37,532 nt of DNA from FEN-1279 sp964400285 (lineage in GTDB: Bacteria; Bacteroidota; Ignavibacteria; Tepidaquicellales; Tepidaquicellaceae). The notes under the pieces are model-generated. The model saw nothing but the letters and a program-made list of their open reading frames with translations, had not been told where the DNA came from and made no database searches. The stretch is from assembly GCA_964400285.1 (NCBI GenBank), contig CAYNTK010000014.1, positions 1-37,532 on the forward strand. The letters run 5' to 3'. The translations under genes and the position numbers were made by a program. This document shows positions 15,391 to 24,675 of the stretch, piece after piece. Position 1 is the stretch's first letter, and each line of letters begins with the position of its first letter.

Positions 15391-17193
15391 TTATTGTTTT
15401 TCATTTTTGATTTTCAAACCCAGTTCGTTAAGTTGCTCTTCCGTAACTTTCGATGGACATTCATCCATCAACGAAGAAGCACTCACTGTCTTTGGAAACG
15501 CTATTACTTCCCTTATTGATTTTATCCCTCGAAGTATTGCTACAGTCCTGTCATATCCAAAAGCAGCTCCTCCGTGTGGTGGTGCTCCGTATTTAAATGC
15601 TTTCAAAAGATAACCGAATTTTTCTTCCGCTTCCTCATCTGTTAATCCAATTATGTTGAAAACTTTTTTCTGTACCTCACTTACATTTATTCTTATACTA
15701 CCACTTCCAAGCTCAATTCCATTTAAAACAAGGTCATAACAGTTTGCTCTTATACTCTCGATATCTTCCCTTTTCTTACTATCCAGCAAATGTAAATATT
15801 CTGGTTTTGGACTTGTAAATACGTGATGCTCACCTACGAATTTATTCTCTTCATCATCCCAATGAAATAAAGGAAAATCAGTTATCCATACAAATTCAAA
15901 TCTCGAATCATCGAGCAAGTTGTTATCTTCCGCAATTTTTAATCTAAGTTGGCCAAGTGCGGTTAATACTCTTGATTTATCTCCCGTTGTAAGAAATATT
16001 GTATCTCCCGGCTCAACTTCAAAAATATTTTTTATATTTCCAAAATCATCTTCGCTTAAAAATTTTGACAATGGTGATTGAATTTGTCCATCAGCATTAA
16101 ATTTAATATACCCAAGTCCACCTAATCCAAATTTTTTAACTAATTCGGTATAATTATCTATAATTTTTCTTGTTATATCATTTTTTAATTTACACTTTTC
16201 TTTACTTAAATTTATCCCTGCTACAATTCCTCCTTCATAAATTGCATCTCGATATATCTTTAACTCAGTATTTCTAAATGTTTCTGTAACATCTTTTATT
16301 TTCATTATATCCTTTATTCTGAAATCTGGTTTATCTATTCCATAAGTACTCGTAGCTTCATCATAAGTCATTCTTGGAAATTCTTCTGGTAAATCATAAT
16401 CTAAAATACTTTTCCAGATTTCTCTATATAATCCTTCTGAAATTCTAAACACATCATTCTGGTCTACAAAACTCATTTCCATATCTATCTGAGTAAACTC
16501 CGGCTGTCTGTCTGCTCGTAAATCCTCATCTCTAAAACATTTACAAATTTGAACATATCTATCCATTCCCGAAACCATTAAAATCTGTTTGTACGTTTGA
16601 GGTGATTGAGGTAAAGCATAAAACTTTCCCTTATGAACTCTCGATGGAACAAGGTAATCCCTTGCACCTTCAGGTGTGGATTTCATTAATATCGGTGTTT
16701 CTACTTCTACGAAATTATGTCTGTAAAAATATTTATGAACAATTTGATAGACCTCATTTCTTAAAACAAGATTATCCGACATTTGTTTTCGTCGCAAATC
16801 GAGATACCTGTATTGAAGTCTTAACTCTTCCGTAGCTTTAACATCTTCTTCTACAACAAATGGAGTTATTTCCGATTTATTTAATATCTGCAACTCATCT
16901 ACATCGATTTCAATATCACCGGTCAGAATATTTTTATTCTTACTTTCTCGATCTATCACTTTCCCTTTTGCAGAAATTACATATTCATTCCCAAGTTCTA
17001 AAGCAATATTATATATTTCTTTTTTTTCTGGATTAATTTTTAATTGCGTAATACCATATCTATCCCGTAAATCAATAAATAATAATCCTCCTAAATCTCT
17101 TCTCTTTGCTACCCATCCATTTAATATCACTATATTTCCAACATTGGCAATAGTCAACTCTCCACAAGTATGCGTTCTTTTATTAAATTTCAT
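15391..17193 (-). CDS. aspS: Aspartyl-tRNA synthetase
   Basis: A 600-residue class II aminoacyl-tRNA synthetase of the bacterial type, charging tRNA-Asp (and possibly tRNA-Asn). The N-terminal OB-fold anticodon-binding domain covers about 1-110 (GELTIANVGNIVILNGWVAK, LLFIDLRDRYG). The catalytic core carries motif 2 in FRDEDLRADRQPEFTQID and motif 3 in PPHGGAAFGYDRTVAIL, with the bacterial GAD insertion domain between them. Motif 3 has Y and T where LDRLV is more usual. The C-terminal FPKT and SSLMDECPSKV segments are normal. It lies 33 bp upstream of ahcY, so the two are probably co-transcribed. Whether it discriminates against tRNA-Asn cannot be decided here. Confidence 0.97.
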   Translation of the reverse strand: MKFNKRTHTCGELTIANVGNIVILNGWVAKRRDLGGLLFIDLRDRYGITQLKINPEKKEIYNIALELGNEYVISAKGKVIDRESKNKNILTGDIEIDVDELQILNKSEITPFVVEEDVKATEELRLQYRYLDLRRKQMSDNLVLRNEVYQIVHKYFYRHNFVEVETPILMKSTPEGARDYLVPSRVHKGKFYALPQSPQTYKQILMVSGMDRYVQICKCFRDEDLRADRQPEFTQIDMEMSFVDQNDVFRISEGLYREIWKSILDYDLPEEFPRMTYDEATSTYGIDKPDFRIKDIMKIKDVTETFRNTELKIYRDAIYEGGIVAGINLSKEKCKLKNDITRKIIDNYTELVKKFGLGGLGYIKFNADGQIQSPLSKFLSEDDFGNIKNIFEVEPGDTIFLTTGDKSRVLTALGQLRLKIAEDNNLLDDSRFEFVWITDFPLFHWDDEENKFVGEHHVFTSPKPEYLHLLDSKKREDIESIRANCYDLVLNGIELGSGSIRINVSEVQKKVFNIIGLTDEEAEEKFGYLLKAFKYGAPPHGGAAFGYDRTVAILRGIKSIREVIAFPKTVSASSLMDECPSKVTEEQLNELGLKIKNEKQ

Positions 17194-17271
17194 ATAATTA
17201 TTAATTTCTGTATCTTATAAAAATACGAAAAATATTTTCCAATTAGTAGATAAAAGAAAATCGAAATATTA

Positions 17272-17316
17272 TAATAAAAAAAAGAGTAAATATATCTTAA
17301 TATATTTACTCTTTAA
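17272..17316 (-). terminator. Terminator of the hybrid kinase gene
   Basis: Perfect 15-bp stem AAAGAGTAAATATAT (17281-17295) with ATATATTTACTCTTT (17300-17314) around a 4-nt loop. On the minus strand it is followed by a long T-run into TATTATA. It sits just after the stop codon of the kinase gene and separates it from aspS. Confidence 0.88.
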
Positions 17317-17337
17317 ATTTATACTTTATTTTTTTTA

Positions 17338-20106
17338 TCACAACTGCTTTATTTCATCCATAGTAAGATTATAGATGTTTTCCAATCTCTCTACAAGTTT
17401 CGTAACCTCTTCGTAATCTGGATTTCTACCAAGTGCTTCTACTTTAACGCATACCTCGGCAAGTCTATTAGCACCGAGATTTAAACTTGCTCTCTTCAGA
17501 TTAAATGCAGCCCTCATTAATTTTTCATAATCTTTTGAATTATATGAACTTTTTATTTCCTTAATTAATACTGGTGCTACTTCAAGATATAAATTTACAA
17601 CTTCTTTAAAATGATTGCTATCATCCAGCTCTTTTAATCCATATATTATATCCGAATCGAGCATTAAACTTGTTTTTATCTTTCTTCGAGAACTTGTTTT
17701 TCTCAATTTTGCAAATTCTGCCCACTTGATAATTATCTTTTGTACCTCTTCTATTAAAACTGGTTTACTTATATAATCATCCATTCCTGCATTAATACAT
17801 TTTTCTTTATCTCCATGCATAACATTAGCTGTCATAGCTACTATAGTTGGTCTGTCTTCATTATGCCACGTTTGATTTATATATTTCGTTGCTTCTAATC
17901 CATCCATCTCTGGCATTTGTATATCCATAAATATCATATCATACCTTTGCCTTTTAAGTGTCTCTATAACTTCATAACCATTCCCAACCACATCTGCTTT
18001 GTATCCAAGCTGAGCAAGTATCTTCAATATTAATTTCTGATTTATAATATTATCTTCGGCTACTAATAACCTCATCGGTATCTTCTCCGACATACTCCTG
18101 TCTACAAAACTCTTTTTCTCTTCTTCTATTCTTAACTCTGATTCTTTAAGTGTTACATTTATTATAATATTATATAATTGCGATTGCTTAATTGGTTTTG
18201 ATACAAAAGCAGAAAATAATTTATCGGTTAATTCCTTATCCACATCATATTTCCCTGCTGAAGTTAGCATAATAATCGGTAATTCTTCTTTTGTTCTCAA
18301 TTTTCTAATTTCTTTCGATAGTGTAATGCCATCCATCTCCGGCATCAACATATCTAATATTGCAATATCAAACGGGTCATTATTTTTTATCCACTCGATT
18401 GCTTCCTTTCCTTTTGGTGTTGTTCTCGGTATCATTCCCCAGTTTCTACACTGCAATTTAATTATCTGCAAATTCGTTTCATTATCATCTACTATTAAAA
18501 CTCTCTTATTTTTTAATGCTGGTAGTGATGATTTAAGAAATATTTTTGGTGGATTTACATTTGATACCCTAGTCTTTATCGTAAAATGAAATGTCGAACC
18601 AACTCCCTCTTGGCTTTCTAACCATATCTTCCCACCCATTAATTCTACTAACCTTTTACATATTGCAAGTCCAAGACCTGTCCCACCAAATTTTCGTGTC
18701 GTCGAAGAATCTACTTGTGAAAATGATTTGAAAATCTTATCGAATTTATCCTTTGGTATTCCTATTCCAGTATCCTTTACCGAAAATTGAAGTTCGATTA
18801 CATTATTTTCCTGCTTAAGTTTCTTTACATTTACGAACACTTCCCCTTTTTCGGTAAATTTAATCGAATTATTTACTAAATTTACTAATACCTGTCTAAG
18901 TCTTGTTACATCTCCTATTATAAAATCAGGAACATCTGTTTCTATTAAATGTAGTAAATCAAGCCTTTTCTTTACCGCTTCTGCCGTCAGCAACTCAAAT
19001 GCATCTTCAATACACTCTTTTATTTCAAATGGATTTTCTTCAAGTTCCATCTTTCCAGATTCTATCTTGGAAAAATCAAGTATATCATTTATTAGTGTTA
19101 GCAATGTATCTCCGCTAACTCTTATCGTTTCTACATATTCTCTTTGCTCGGGTGTTAAACTCGTTTCAAGTAATAAACCCGTCATCCCTAAAACTCCATT
19201 CATTGGTGTCCTTATTTCATGGCTCATTACCGCAAGAAATTCTGATTTCGCTTTCGTTGCATCTTCTGCTTGCTCTTTCATCTTGATTAACTCTTCTTCG
19301 GCTTTTCTTCTTTCCGATATATCAGATATCATTCCATATAATCCAAGTATTTTATTATTTTCTCCATACATCAATCTGGTAAACATTTCAACCCATACCT
19401 GCTCGCCATTTTTCATCTTTAATCTTATTTGATATTTACAAAATTCAGCTTCGTGTTTTATTAACTTGTTAAAATGCTCATCATTAATTTCTAAATCATC
19501 TTTATAAATGAAACTTTTATAATATTTATTTAATGATTCATCGATAGTATATCCTGTAATTTCTGTCCACATCGGATTTAGATATGTCCATCTTCCCTTC
19601 TCATCGGTTTGGAATATAATTTCTTTTAAATTCTCTGCAAATGTTTTAAATTTATTTTCACTTATATATATAGATTCTTTTATCTTATTGCTTTCTTCAG
19701 ACACTAATAGTATATAATCTAATAGCTGCTCTATATTTAGATTATCTATATCTTCATTTTTCCTTGATGAAATTTTTTCGAGTTGCTTTGCTATTTCTTT
19801 TAGTGTATAAAATAAATATTTCTGCTTTTTCGATTCGTTTATTAATAAATCATTCGTTTTCTTAAGGTCTTCTGCTAATGTATGGATTTGTTTATATTTT
19901 TGACTAATTTCATCTTCGAATTTTTCGTATGAATTATCTACTACAAATAAAAACTTTTCTATATTGGAGATTAAATTTTGGGCATAATAAGGAACTTTCA
20001 TTATATCATTTAACTCTTTCAACCATACAAGAGCTCTTATTAGCTTTTCCTCATTCTCTATTTCAAGAATTTCTAATATTTGTTCCCTTAATAAGTTGTT
20101 TTTCAT
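17338..20106 (-). CDS. Hybrid sensor histidine kinase (PAS-HisKA-HATPase-REC-REC-degenerate Hpt)
   Basis: A 922-residue cytosolic hybrid kinase without membrane segments. In order: a helical/coiled-coil N-terminus (1-150); a PAS domain with PAC tail (153-268); HisKA with phospho-acceptor H296 in MSHEIRTP; an ATPase domain with N-box (NLVNNSIKFTEKG), G1 (DTGIGIP) and G2 (GGTGLGLAICK); REC1 with D585; REC2 with D728; and a C-terminal Hpt-like domain (about 815-922). In that last domain the segment AFNLKRASLNLGA aligns with AHALKGASLNIGA of the neighbouring stand-alone Hpt. The phospho-histidine is replaced by F868 and the conserved Gly by R872, so the domain cannot relay phosphate. Signal unknown. 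Preceded by a candidate sigma-54 promoter and followed by a strong terminator. Confidence 0.95.
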   Translation of the reverse strand: MKNNLLREQILEILEIENEEKLIRALVWLKELNDIMKVPYYAQNLISNIEKFLFVVDNSYEKFEDEISQKYKQIHTLAEDLKKTNDLLINESKKQKYLFYTLKEIAKQLEKISSRKNEDIDNLNIEQLLDYILLVSEESNKIKESIYISENKFKTFAENLKEIIFQTDEKGRWTYLNPMWTEITGYTIDESLNKYYKSFIYKDDLEINDEHFNKLIKHEAEFCKYQIRLKMKNGEQVWVEMFTRLMYGENNKILGLYGMISDISERRKAEEELIKMKEQAEDATKAKSEFLAVMSHEIRTPMNGVLGMTGLLLETSLTPEQREYVETIRVSGDTLLTLINDILDFSKIESGKMELEENPFEIKECIEDAFELLTAEAVKKRLDLLHLIETDVPDFIIGDVTRLRQVLVNLVNNSIKFTEKGEVFVNVKKLKQENNVIELQFSVKDTGIGIPKDKFDKIFKSFSQVDSSTTRKFGGTGLGLAICKRLVELMGGKIWLESQEGVGSTFHFTIKTRVSNVNPPKIFLKSSLPALKNKRVLIVDDNETNLQIIKLQCRNWGMIPRTTPKGKEAIEWIKNNDPFDIAILDMLMPEMDGITLSKEIRKLRTKEELPIIMLTSAGKYDVDKELTDKLFSAFVSKPIKQSQLYNIIINVTLKESELRIEEEKKSFVDRSMSEKIPMRLLVAEDNIINQKLILKILAQLGYKADVVGNGYEVIETLKRQRYDMIFMDIQMPEMDGLEATKYINQTWHNEDRPTIVAMTANVMHGDKEKCINAGMDDYISKPVLIEEVQKIIIKWAEFAKLRKTSSRRKIKTSLMLDSDIIYGLKELDDSNHFKEVVNLYLEVAPVLIKEIKSSYNSKDYEKLMRAAFNLKRASLNLGANRLAEVCVKVEALGRNPDYEEVTKLVERLENIYNLTMDEIKQL

Positions 20107-20193
20107 AATAAGTTTTTTACATTAATATAGTATTAAGACTATATTTTTTGAGCAATAATAATAATCTTTTAAAATACATTAATCATAATAGTT

Positions 20194-20209
20194 AATTTTT
20201 GCAAAAATT
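20194..20209. promoter_or_regulatory. Perfect 16-bp palindrome in the kinase leader
   Basis: AATTTTTGCAAAAATT is a perfect palindrome. A partial copy (TTTGCAAAAATT, 20261-20272) lies with its centre 63 bp away, about six helical turns, and overlaps the -12 region of the candidate sigma-54 promoter. Possibly an operator pair; in AT-rich DNA chance cannot be excluded. Confidence 0.35.
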
Positions 20210-20262
20210 CAATCATTTTATTTCAAAAAAGATAGAAAAAGAACATACTACTATTACAAATT

Positions 20263-20278
20263 TGCAAAAATTATGCCA
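20263..20278 (-). promoter_or_regulatory. Candidate sigma-54 promoter of the hybrid kinase gene
   Basis: On the minus strand TGGCATAATTTTTGCA matches the -24/-12 consensus TGGCACGNNNNTTGCW at all invariant positions. GG and GC are separated by exactly 12 bp, start to start. It lies in the 200-bp gap between hpt and the kinase gene, and the expected transcription start is near 20252, about 145 nt before the start codon. The adjacent NtrC-type regulator would be the natural activator. Confidence 0.6.
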
Positions 20279-20306
20279 ATGGAAAGATTTTTCTTATTGA
20301 TTTGAA

Positions 20307-20666
20307 TTAAATAAATTTATTCAATTCGTTTATAGTTAAAGGATAAGCTATTTCCAATGTTTTTATTAATTCGGGAATTCCTGACATATCGTTTGCCTTT
20401 CCTTTTAATTCTATTTGCTTACACAATGAGGATATTTCCTTCGCTCCAATATTTAAACTTGCTCCCTTAAGTGCATGAGCTGATTGATACATTTCAACTA
20501 TTTCGTTGTTTAAAGCACAACTTTTTATTTTATTAAATAATTCAGGATACTGCTCTATATATAATCCTATAATCTCCTTTAAAAATCCTTTCCCGTCTTC
20601 TCCACCTAACTCAATAAGATTCTGAACCATCGAAAAATCAATTAAATCATCTTTGGTATATTCCAT
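20307..20666 (-). CDS. Stand-alone histidine phosphotransfer (Hpt) protein
   Basis: A 119-residue helical Hpt domain protein that shuttles phosphate between receiver domains in a phosphorelay. The signature SAHALKGASLNIGA carries H64 as the phosphorylatable histidine, followed by the ...SSLCKQIELKGK helix. The same ASLNxGA...C...E spacing occurs in the C-terminal domain of the neighbouring hybrid kinase, so the two are probably paralogous. Here, unlike in the kinase, His and Gly are intact. It is 54 bp downstream of the sigma-54 regulator gene and 200 bp upstream of the kinase gene, all on one strand. Expected role: carry phosphate from the kinase receivers to the regulator. Confidence 0.92.
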   Translation of the reverse strand: MEYTKDDLIDFSMVQNLIELGGEDGKGFLKEIIGLYIEQYPELFNKIKSCALNNEIVEMYQSAHALKGASLNIGAKEISSLCKQIELKGKANDMSGIPELIKTLEIAYPLTINELNKFI

Positions 20667-20720
20667 ATTTATAATGTAGTTAAATACAATTTATTAAAGT
20701 ATATTCAAATATGTTTTTCT

Positions 20721-22106
20721 TTAATACTTATACTCCCTTGGGTCAATACCAAGTTTTGCAATTTTTTGTCTTAAACTAACAGGATGAAAATTTATAGCTT
20801 TTGCTGTAGCTGCCACATTACCTTTGTGTATTTTCAGATGTTTTGTTAAAAAACTCAACTCAAATTCATGTATCACTGCTTCCTTATTCTCATTATAATC
20901 TTCTGTATATTTTTTCGATTGATTTACTCCAATTATATTCAAAGGTAATAAATCTGGTGTAATTTTATTATTCTCGCATAATATCGATACTCTCTCGGCA
21001 ACATTTTTCAATTCTCTAATATTACCAGGCCAATTGTAATTTAAAAGATAATCCCTAACTGCTTTATCTATTGTTGGAACTTTCTTCTTATTTGCAATAC
21101 TAAATTCCTTTAAAAACCTCTCAAAATAATATTCTATATCTTCAGTTCTTTCTTTTAAACTTAATAAATGAAATTCAAATACATTCAATCTGTAATATAA
21201 ATCTTCTCTAAACTTTCCTTCCGCTATCATCTTTTTCAAATCCTGATTCGTCGCTGCAATTATTCTTACATTTGTAGTTTGTGTCCTTGTATCACCTACT
21301 TTTGAAAATTCTCTTTCCTGTAATACTCTCAATAGTTTTACTTGTAGCATTATATCTATCTCGGCTATCTCATCGAGAAATATTGTTCCGTTATCTGCAA
21401 TTTCAAAATATCCTTTATGGTCTTTTATTGCACCCGTAAATGAACCTTTAACGTGACCAAATAATTCCGACTCGAGTAGTTGTGTCGGTATAGCTGCACA
21501 GTTCAAAACTACAAATTGCTGGTCTTTTCTTAAACTATTTTTATGTATCAATTTCGCTAAAACTTCTTTTCCTGTTCCGTTTGCCCCCGTTATTAATACT
21601 GTCGAATCTGTCTTTGCAACTTTTTTCGCCTCATTTAGCATTACCTTTATATCTTTATTCGCCGTTGCATAATCATCATCGAACTCTCCACCCGGTTCTA
21701 CCTTTTCTAATTTATGCTTTAATAATAAGTTTTCATGGACAAGTGATATTCTTTCCATTCCTCTTTCAATAGAAAGCAATAACTCCTCTTTATTTATTGG
21801 CTTCGTTAAGTAGTCAAAAGCTCCGTATCTTATTGCATCTACTGCAGAACGAATTGTTGCAAATGCTGTAATCAATATTACAATCATATCGGGCTCTATT
21901 TTTACGGCTTGCTCCGTAAGTTCCACTCCATTCATCCCCGGCATATTTAAATCCGTTAGCATTATATCATACTTAAACTCCTTTATTTTTTCCATTGCCA
22001 TATTTCCATTAGATACTGTTGTAACTCGATGTCCTGCGTCCTCGAGAACCTTTCGCAGTATCGTAATAGAGGTCAATTCATCATCTACTACCAATATCTT
22101 TGCCAT
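20721..22106 (-). CDS. NtrC-family sigma-54 response regulator
   Basis: A 461-residue bacterial enhancer-binding protein. The N-terminal receiver domain has phospho-acceptor D52 in MLTDLNMPG and the conserved K102 region in YLTKPI. The central AAA+ domain carries Walker A GANGTGKE (174-181), the sigma-54-contacting loop GSFTGA (221-226, a known variant of GAFTGA), Walker B TIFLDE (241-246) and the arginine-finger region FREDLYYRLNVF. A Fis-type helix-turn-helix covers about 420-461 (GNVAATAKAINFHPVSLRQKIAKLG). It activates sigma-54 promoters when phosphorylated. It is first in the signalling block, followed by hpt and the hybrid kinase. It is of normal length and complete. Confidence 0.95.
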   Translation of the reverse strand: MAKILVVDDELTSITILRKVLEDAGHRVTTVSNGNMAMEKIKEFKYDIMLTDLNMPGMNGVELTEQAVKIEPDMIVILITAFATIRSAVDAIRYGAFDYLTKPINKEELLLSIERGMERISLVHENLLLKHKLEKVEPGGEFDDDYATANKDIKVMLNEAKKVAKTDSTVLITGANGTGKEVLAKLIHKNSLRKDQQFVVLNCAAIPTQLLESELFGHVKGSFTGAIKDHKGYFEIADNGTIFLDEIAEIDIMLQVKLLRVLQEREFSKVGDTRTQTTNVRIIAATNQDLKKMIAEGKFREDLYYRLNVFEFHLLSLKERTEDIEYYFERFLKEFSIANKKKVPTIDKAVRDYLLNYNWPGNIRELKNVAERVSILCENNKITPDLLPLNIIGVNQSKKYTEDYNENKEAVIHEFELSFLTKHLKIHKGNVAATAKAINFHPVSLRQKIAKLGIDPREYKY

Positions 22107-22206
22107 AGATTAATAATTTAAGTTTTTATCTTTATGATAAATATGTAATATATATAAAATTAATAATTTTTTTTTATAAATACTAAACGATAATTTAAAT
22201 ACTATT

Positions 22207-24588
22207 TTATTTTACTAATACCATCTTTTTAATATCTGAAAAACTCCCTGCTTGTATCCGATAAAAATATACACCGCTTGATAATTGTTTCTCAGTTAAT
22301 TGATTAAGTGAAAATTGTACCTCATAATTTCCAGCACCGAGCTTTTTATTCACAAGTGTAGCAATTTCCCTTCCTAAAACATCGAATATTTTTAATGATA
22401 CAAATTCTGATTGTTTTATTCTAAACTTTATAGTCGTAGATGGATTAAACGGATTTGGATAATTCTGCTCTAATAAATAACTCTCGGGTATTTCCGAACT
22501 GATTTTCTTTACATCTATACTCCCACCTGCATCGGTTAATCTCTTCACAAATTCCTGATAATATTGATTTGCTATTAAAGAATCATATATCAAAAGTATA
22601 TTCTCATCATTATCGAATTGTCCGTTATTAGTATAATTAAATGAACCAGTTTGCACTACAGGATTGCTCGATGGGGTCTCTGCATCTATTATCATATATT
22701 TATGGTGAAACTGATATGAAATTGGATAGTTATCCAAATATACTTTTGCTGTAGGATTCCACACTGTCCCTCCTAATCCCGCCATTTCATAATACACAGG
22801 TCCATTTGTTGGATTACTGTTTGTGCTTCTATCGAATACTCCCCTGACCATACATAATGGCGGATTATATTTCGCTCTCATCCTATTAGAAATATTATAT
22901 CTTGTAAAAGAAAAAATACAGAAATTAATTGAATAATTCGTCTGGTTCTGTATCATATTTTCTATTTTTCCAGAAACATCATCTGAAGGTGAAAAATAAC
23001 ACTCATATCTTTTTCCATTTATATTAAAAATATGTGGTGTATTATCGAGTTTCTGACTTCCGAATTTCGCATTTGAAGAATTATTTATATCATTATGCGA
23101 ACCCCACATTTCCTCGAACTCTCGTGTATATGCATTGCATAATGATTCATCTTGAATAAGTATTACATTCTGAACATCCTGATTGAACTGTGCCTGCGTA
23201 ATATTAGCCGAACCACCCCATAACCATTTTCTTGAAGATGAACTTGGTGATGCATCTCTTCCATCAAAAATAAAAAACTTATTATGCATTAATCCTGAAG
23301 TATTTGTTCTCTGCTGAACTCGAACTCCTGCATTTATTAATTCCTGCATCAATGGTTGCGGAGTCCTACTATCATACACTATTCTCAGTTTTACACCTCT
23401 CAGTAGTGCATTTATCAAAGCTTGTCTTATCAATACAAGGTCATCGAAAGAATATATTGCTAAGTCAATCGAATATTGAGCCGAATCTATTCGTTGTATT
23501 AATCGAGTTTGAAAATTTGTATTCCCATTTGCTTTATTATTTGGCAATGCATAATTTGTATCTACTGGATAATTAAAATATACCTCCCATTTACCTGTCG
23601 AACCTGTGCTCGATTGTGTAGAAAAGTATTTCGGAGTATATATACTTGTTCCACTTGTATTAGTAGATGTTACGGTTGCATAATATATCTTTCCAGGTAA
23701 TAAATTATTCAATGTTATTACGTGATTTGTAACTAAAGATGCATTATATACTGAATCGGTATAAACTACAGGTTGTCCAATTGAATCCGATACAAAATAT
23801 TTAACTTTTGTATCTCCCGCAGATAGTGTTGTAAATGTAAGCGTTACACTTGTTTGTGTTATATTAGATTCCATCGGTGTAGTAGCTATAACAGGACCAA
23901 CGGCTTGTGTCGTAAAATCTGCTAAATCTCTCGGAATTATCTGATAACCCGTATTATATGGTGACGAAGTGCAATATTGACTCATTAATGCTACTACATT
24001 AAATGGATACGGTGGAATCATCGTCCCTGCAATATTTGTCGATGTATAAATTCTTATCTGGCAGGAATCTGAACCTACAAATATCCAATAATTTGTTCCT
24101 GAAGATGACGTATTCCAATGCGTCGCTGTCACTCCTCCTGTCGTTTTCACTTGTGTTATACCATTAATCTTTATCAATCTTCCCTCCCATTGTTCTCCAT
24201 TTCTTGCTTGCGTTGGTGTAATTGTAATCGGTGTTGGAGTTGTAACTCCGGTTGCTAATAACGTATAAGATGTTACAGGTTGCAATTCGGTAAGTCCGTT
24301 ATAATGAACTACCTTTCCCGTTACCTGAACACTATCACCACGATTTACATAATTTCCAATCAATGTATCATAAGCAACAAGCCCAGCTGTCGGAACTTGA
24401 AAATATACCAATGGATTTCCAAGCTCTCGCTGTGTAGTAACAACTCCTCTCACAGTCACATATTGATTCAGCAAAAGCGGAACTCCATTTGCGTCTTGCT
24501 TTCTTACCGAATCAATCGGTATCACCTGTGATATTAATTGAGATACTGCTACTGTAATAAATAAAATTGTTAAAAAAGATTTTTTCAT
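22207..24588 (-). CDS. Secreted phospholipase D/nuclease-family protein with OB-fold, FN3 and T9SS domains
   Basis: A 793-residue exported protein. The signal peptide is residues 1-20. Residues about 25-215 contain an OB-fold-like domain (TVRGVVTTQREL, VQVTGKVVHYNGLTELQP) like those of secreted nucleases. An FN3-like domain follows (about 235-325). The PLD core (about 335-690) has two HxKx4D motifs: H435, K437, D442 in HNKFFIFDG, with downstream GGSANIT, and H628, K630, D635 in HHKYMIIDA, with GSFNYT. The T9SS type A domain starts at NYPNPFNPSTTIKF and ends in lysine. Two complete motifs suggest an active phosphodiesterase, more likely acting on nucleic acid than on lipid given the OB fold. 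It is probably the last gene of the envelope operon, 87 bp after the membrane protein gene. Confidence 0.92.
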   Translation of the reverse strand: MKKSFLTILFITVAVSQLISQVIPIDSVRKQDANGVPLLLNQYVTVRGVVTTQRELGNPLVYFQVPTAGLVAYDTLIGNYVNRGDSVQVTGKVVHYNGLTELQPVTSYTLLATGVTTPTPITITPTQARNGEQWEGRLIKINGITQVKTTGGVTATHWNTSSSGTNYWIFVGSDSCQIRIYTSTNIAGTMIPPYPFNVVALMSQYCTSSPYNTGYQIIPRDLADFTTQAVGPVIATTPMESNITQTSVTLTFTTLSAGDTKVKYFVSDSIGQPVVYTDSVYNASLVTNHVITLNNLLPGKIYYATVTSTNTSGTSIYTPKYFSTQSSTGSTGKWEVYFNYPVDTNYALPNNKANGNTNFQTRLIQRIDSAQYSIDLAIYSFDDLVLIRQALINALLRGVKLRIVYDSRTPQPLMQELINAGVRVQQRTNTSGLMHNKFFIFDGRDASPSSSSRKWLWGGSANITQAQFNQDVQNVILIQDESLCNAYTREFEEMWGSHNDINNSSNAKFGSQKLDNTPHIFNINGKRYECYFSPSDDVSGKIENMIQNQTNYSINFCIFSFTRYNISNRMRAKYNPPLCMVRGVFDRSTNSNPTNGPVYYEMAGLGGTVWNPTAKVYLDNYPISYQFHHKYMIIDAETPSSNPVVQTGSFNYTNNGQFDNDENILLIYDSLIANQYYQEFVKRLTDAGGSIDVKKISSEIPESYLLEQNYPNPFNPSTTIKFRIKQSEFVSLKIFDVLGREIATLVNKKLGAGNYEVQFSLNQLTEKQLSSGVYFYRIQAGSFSDIKKMVLVK

Positions 24589-24675
24589 AATATTTATTTT
24601 AAATTAATATATTTTATTCATAATTTATTTAAAGACTTACTTTATTTTACTTCATTTCAAAATTATTCCAAAAAA

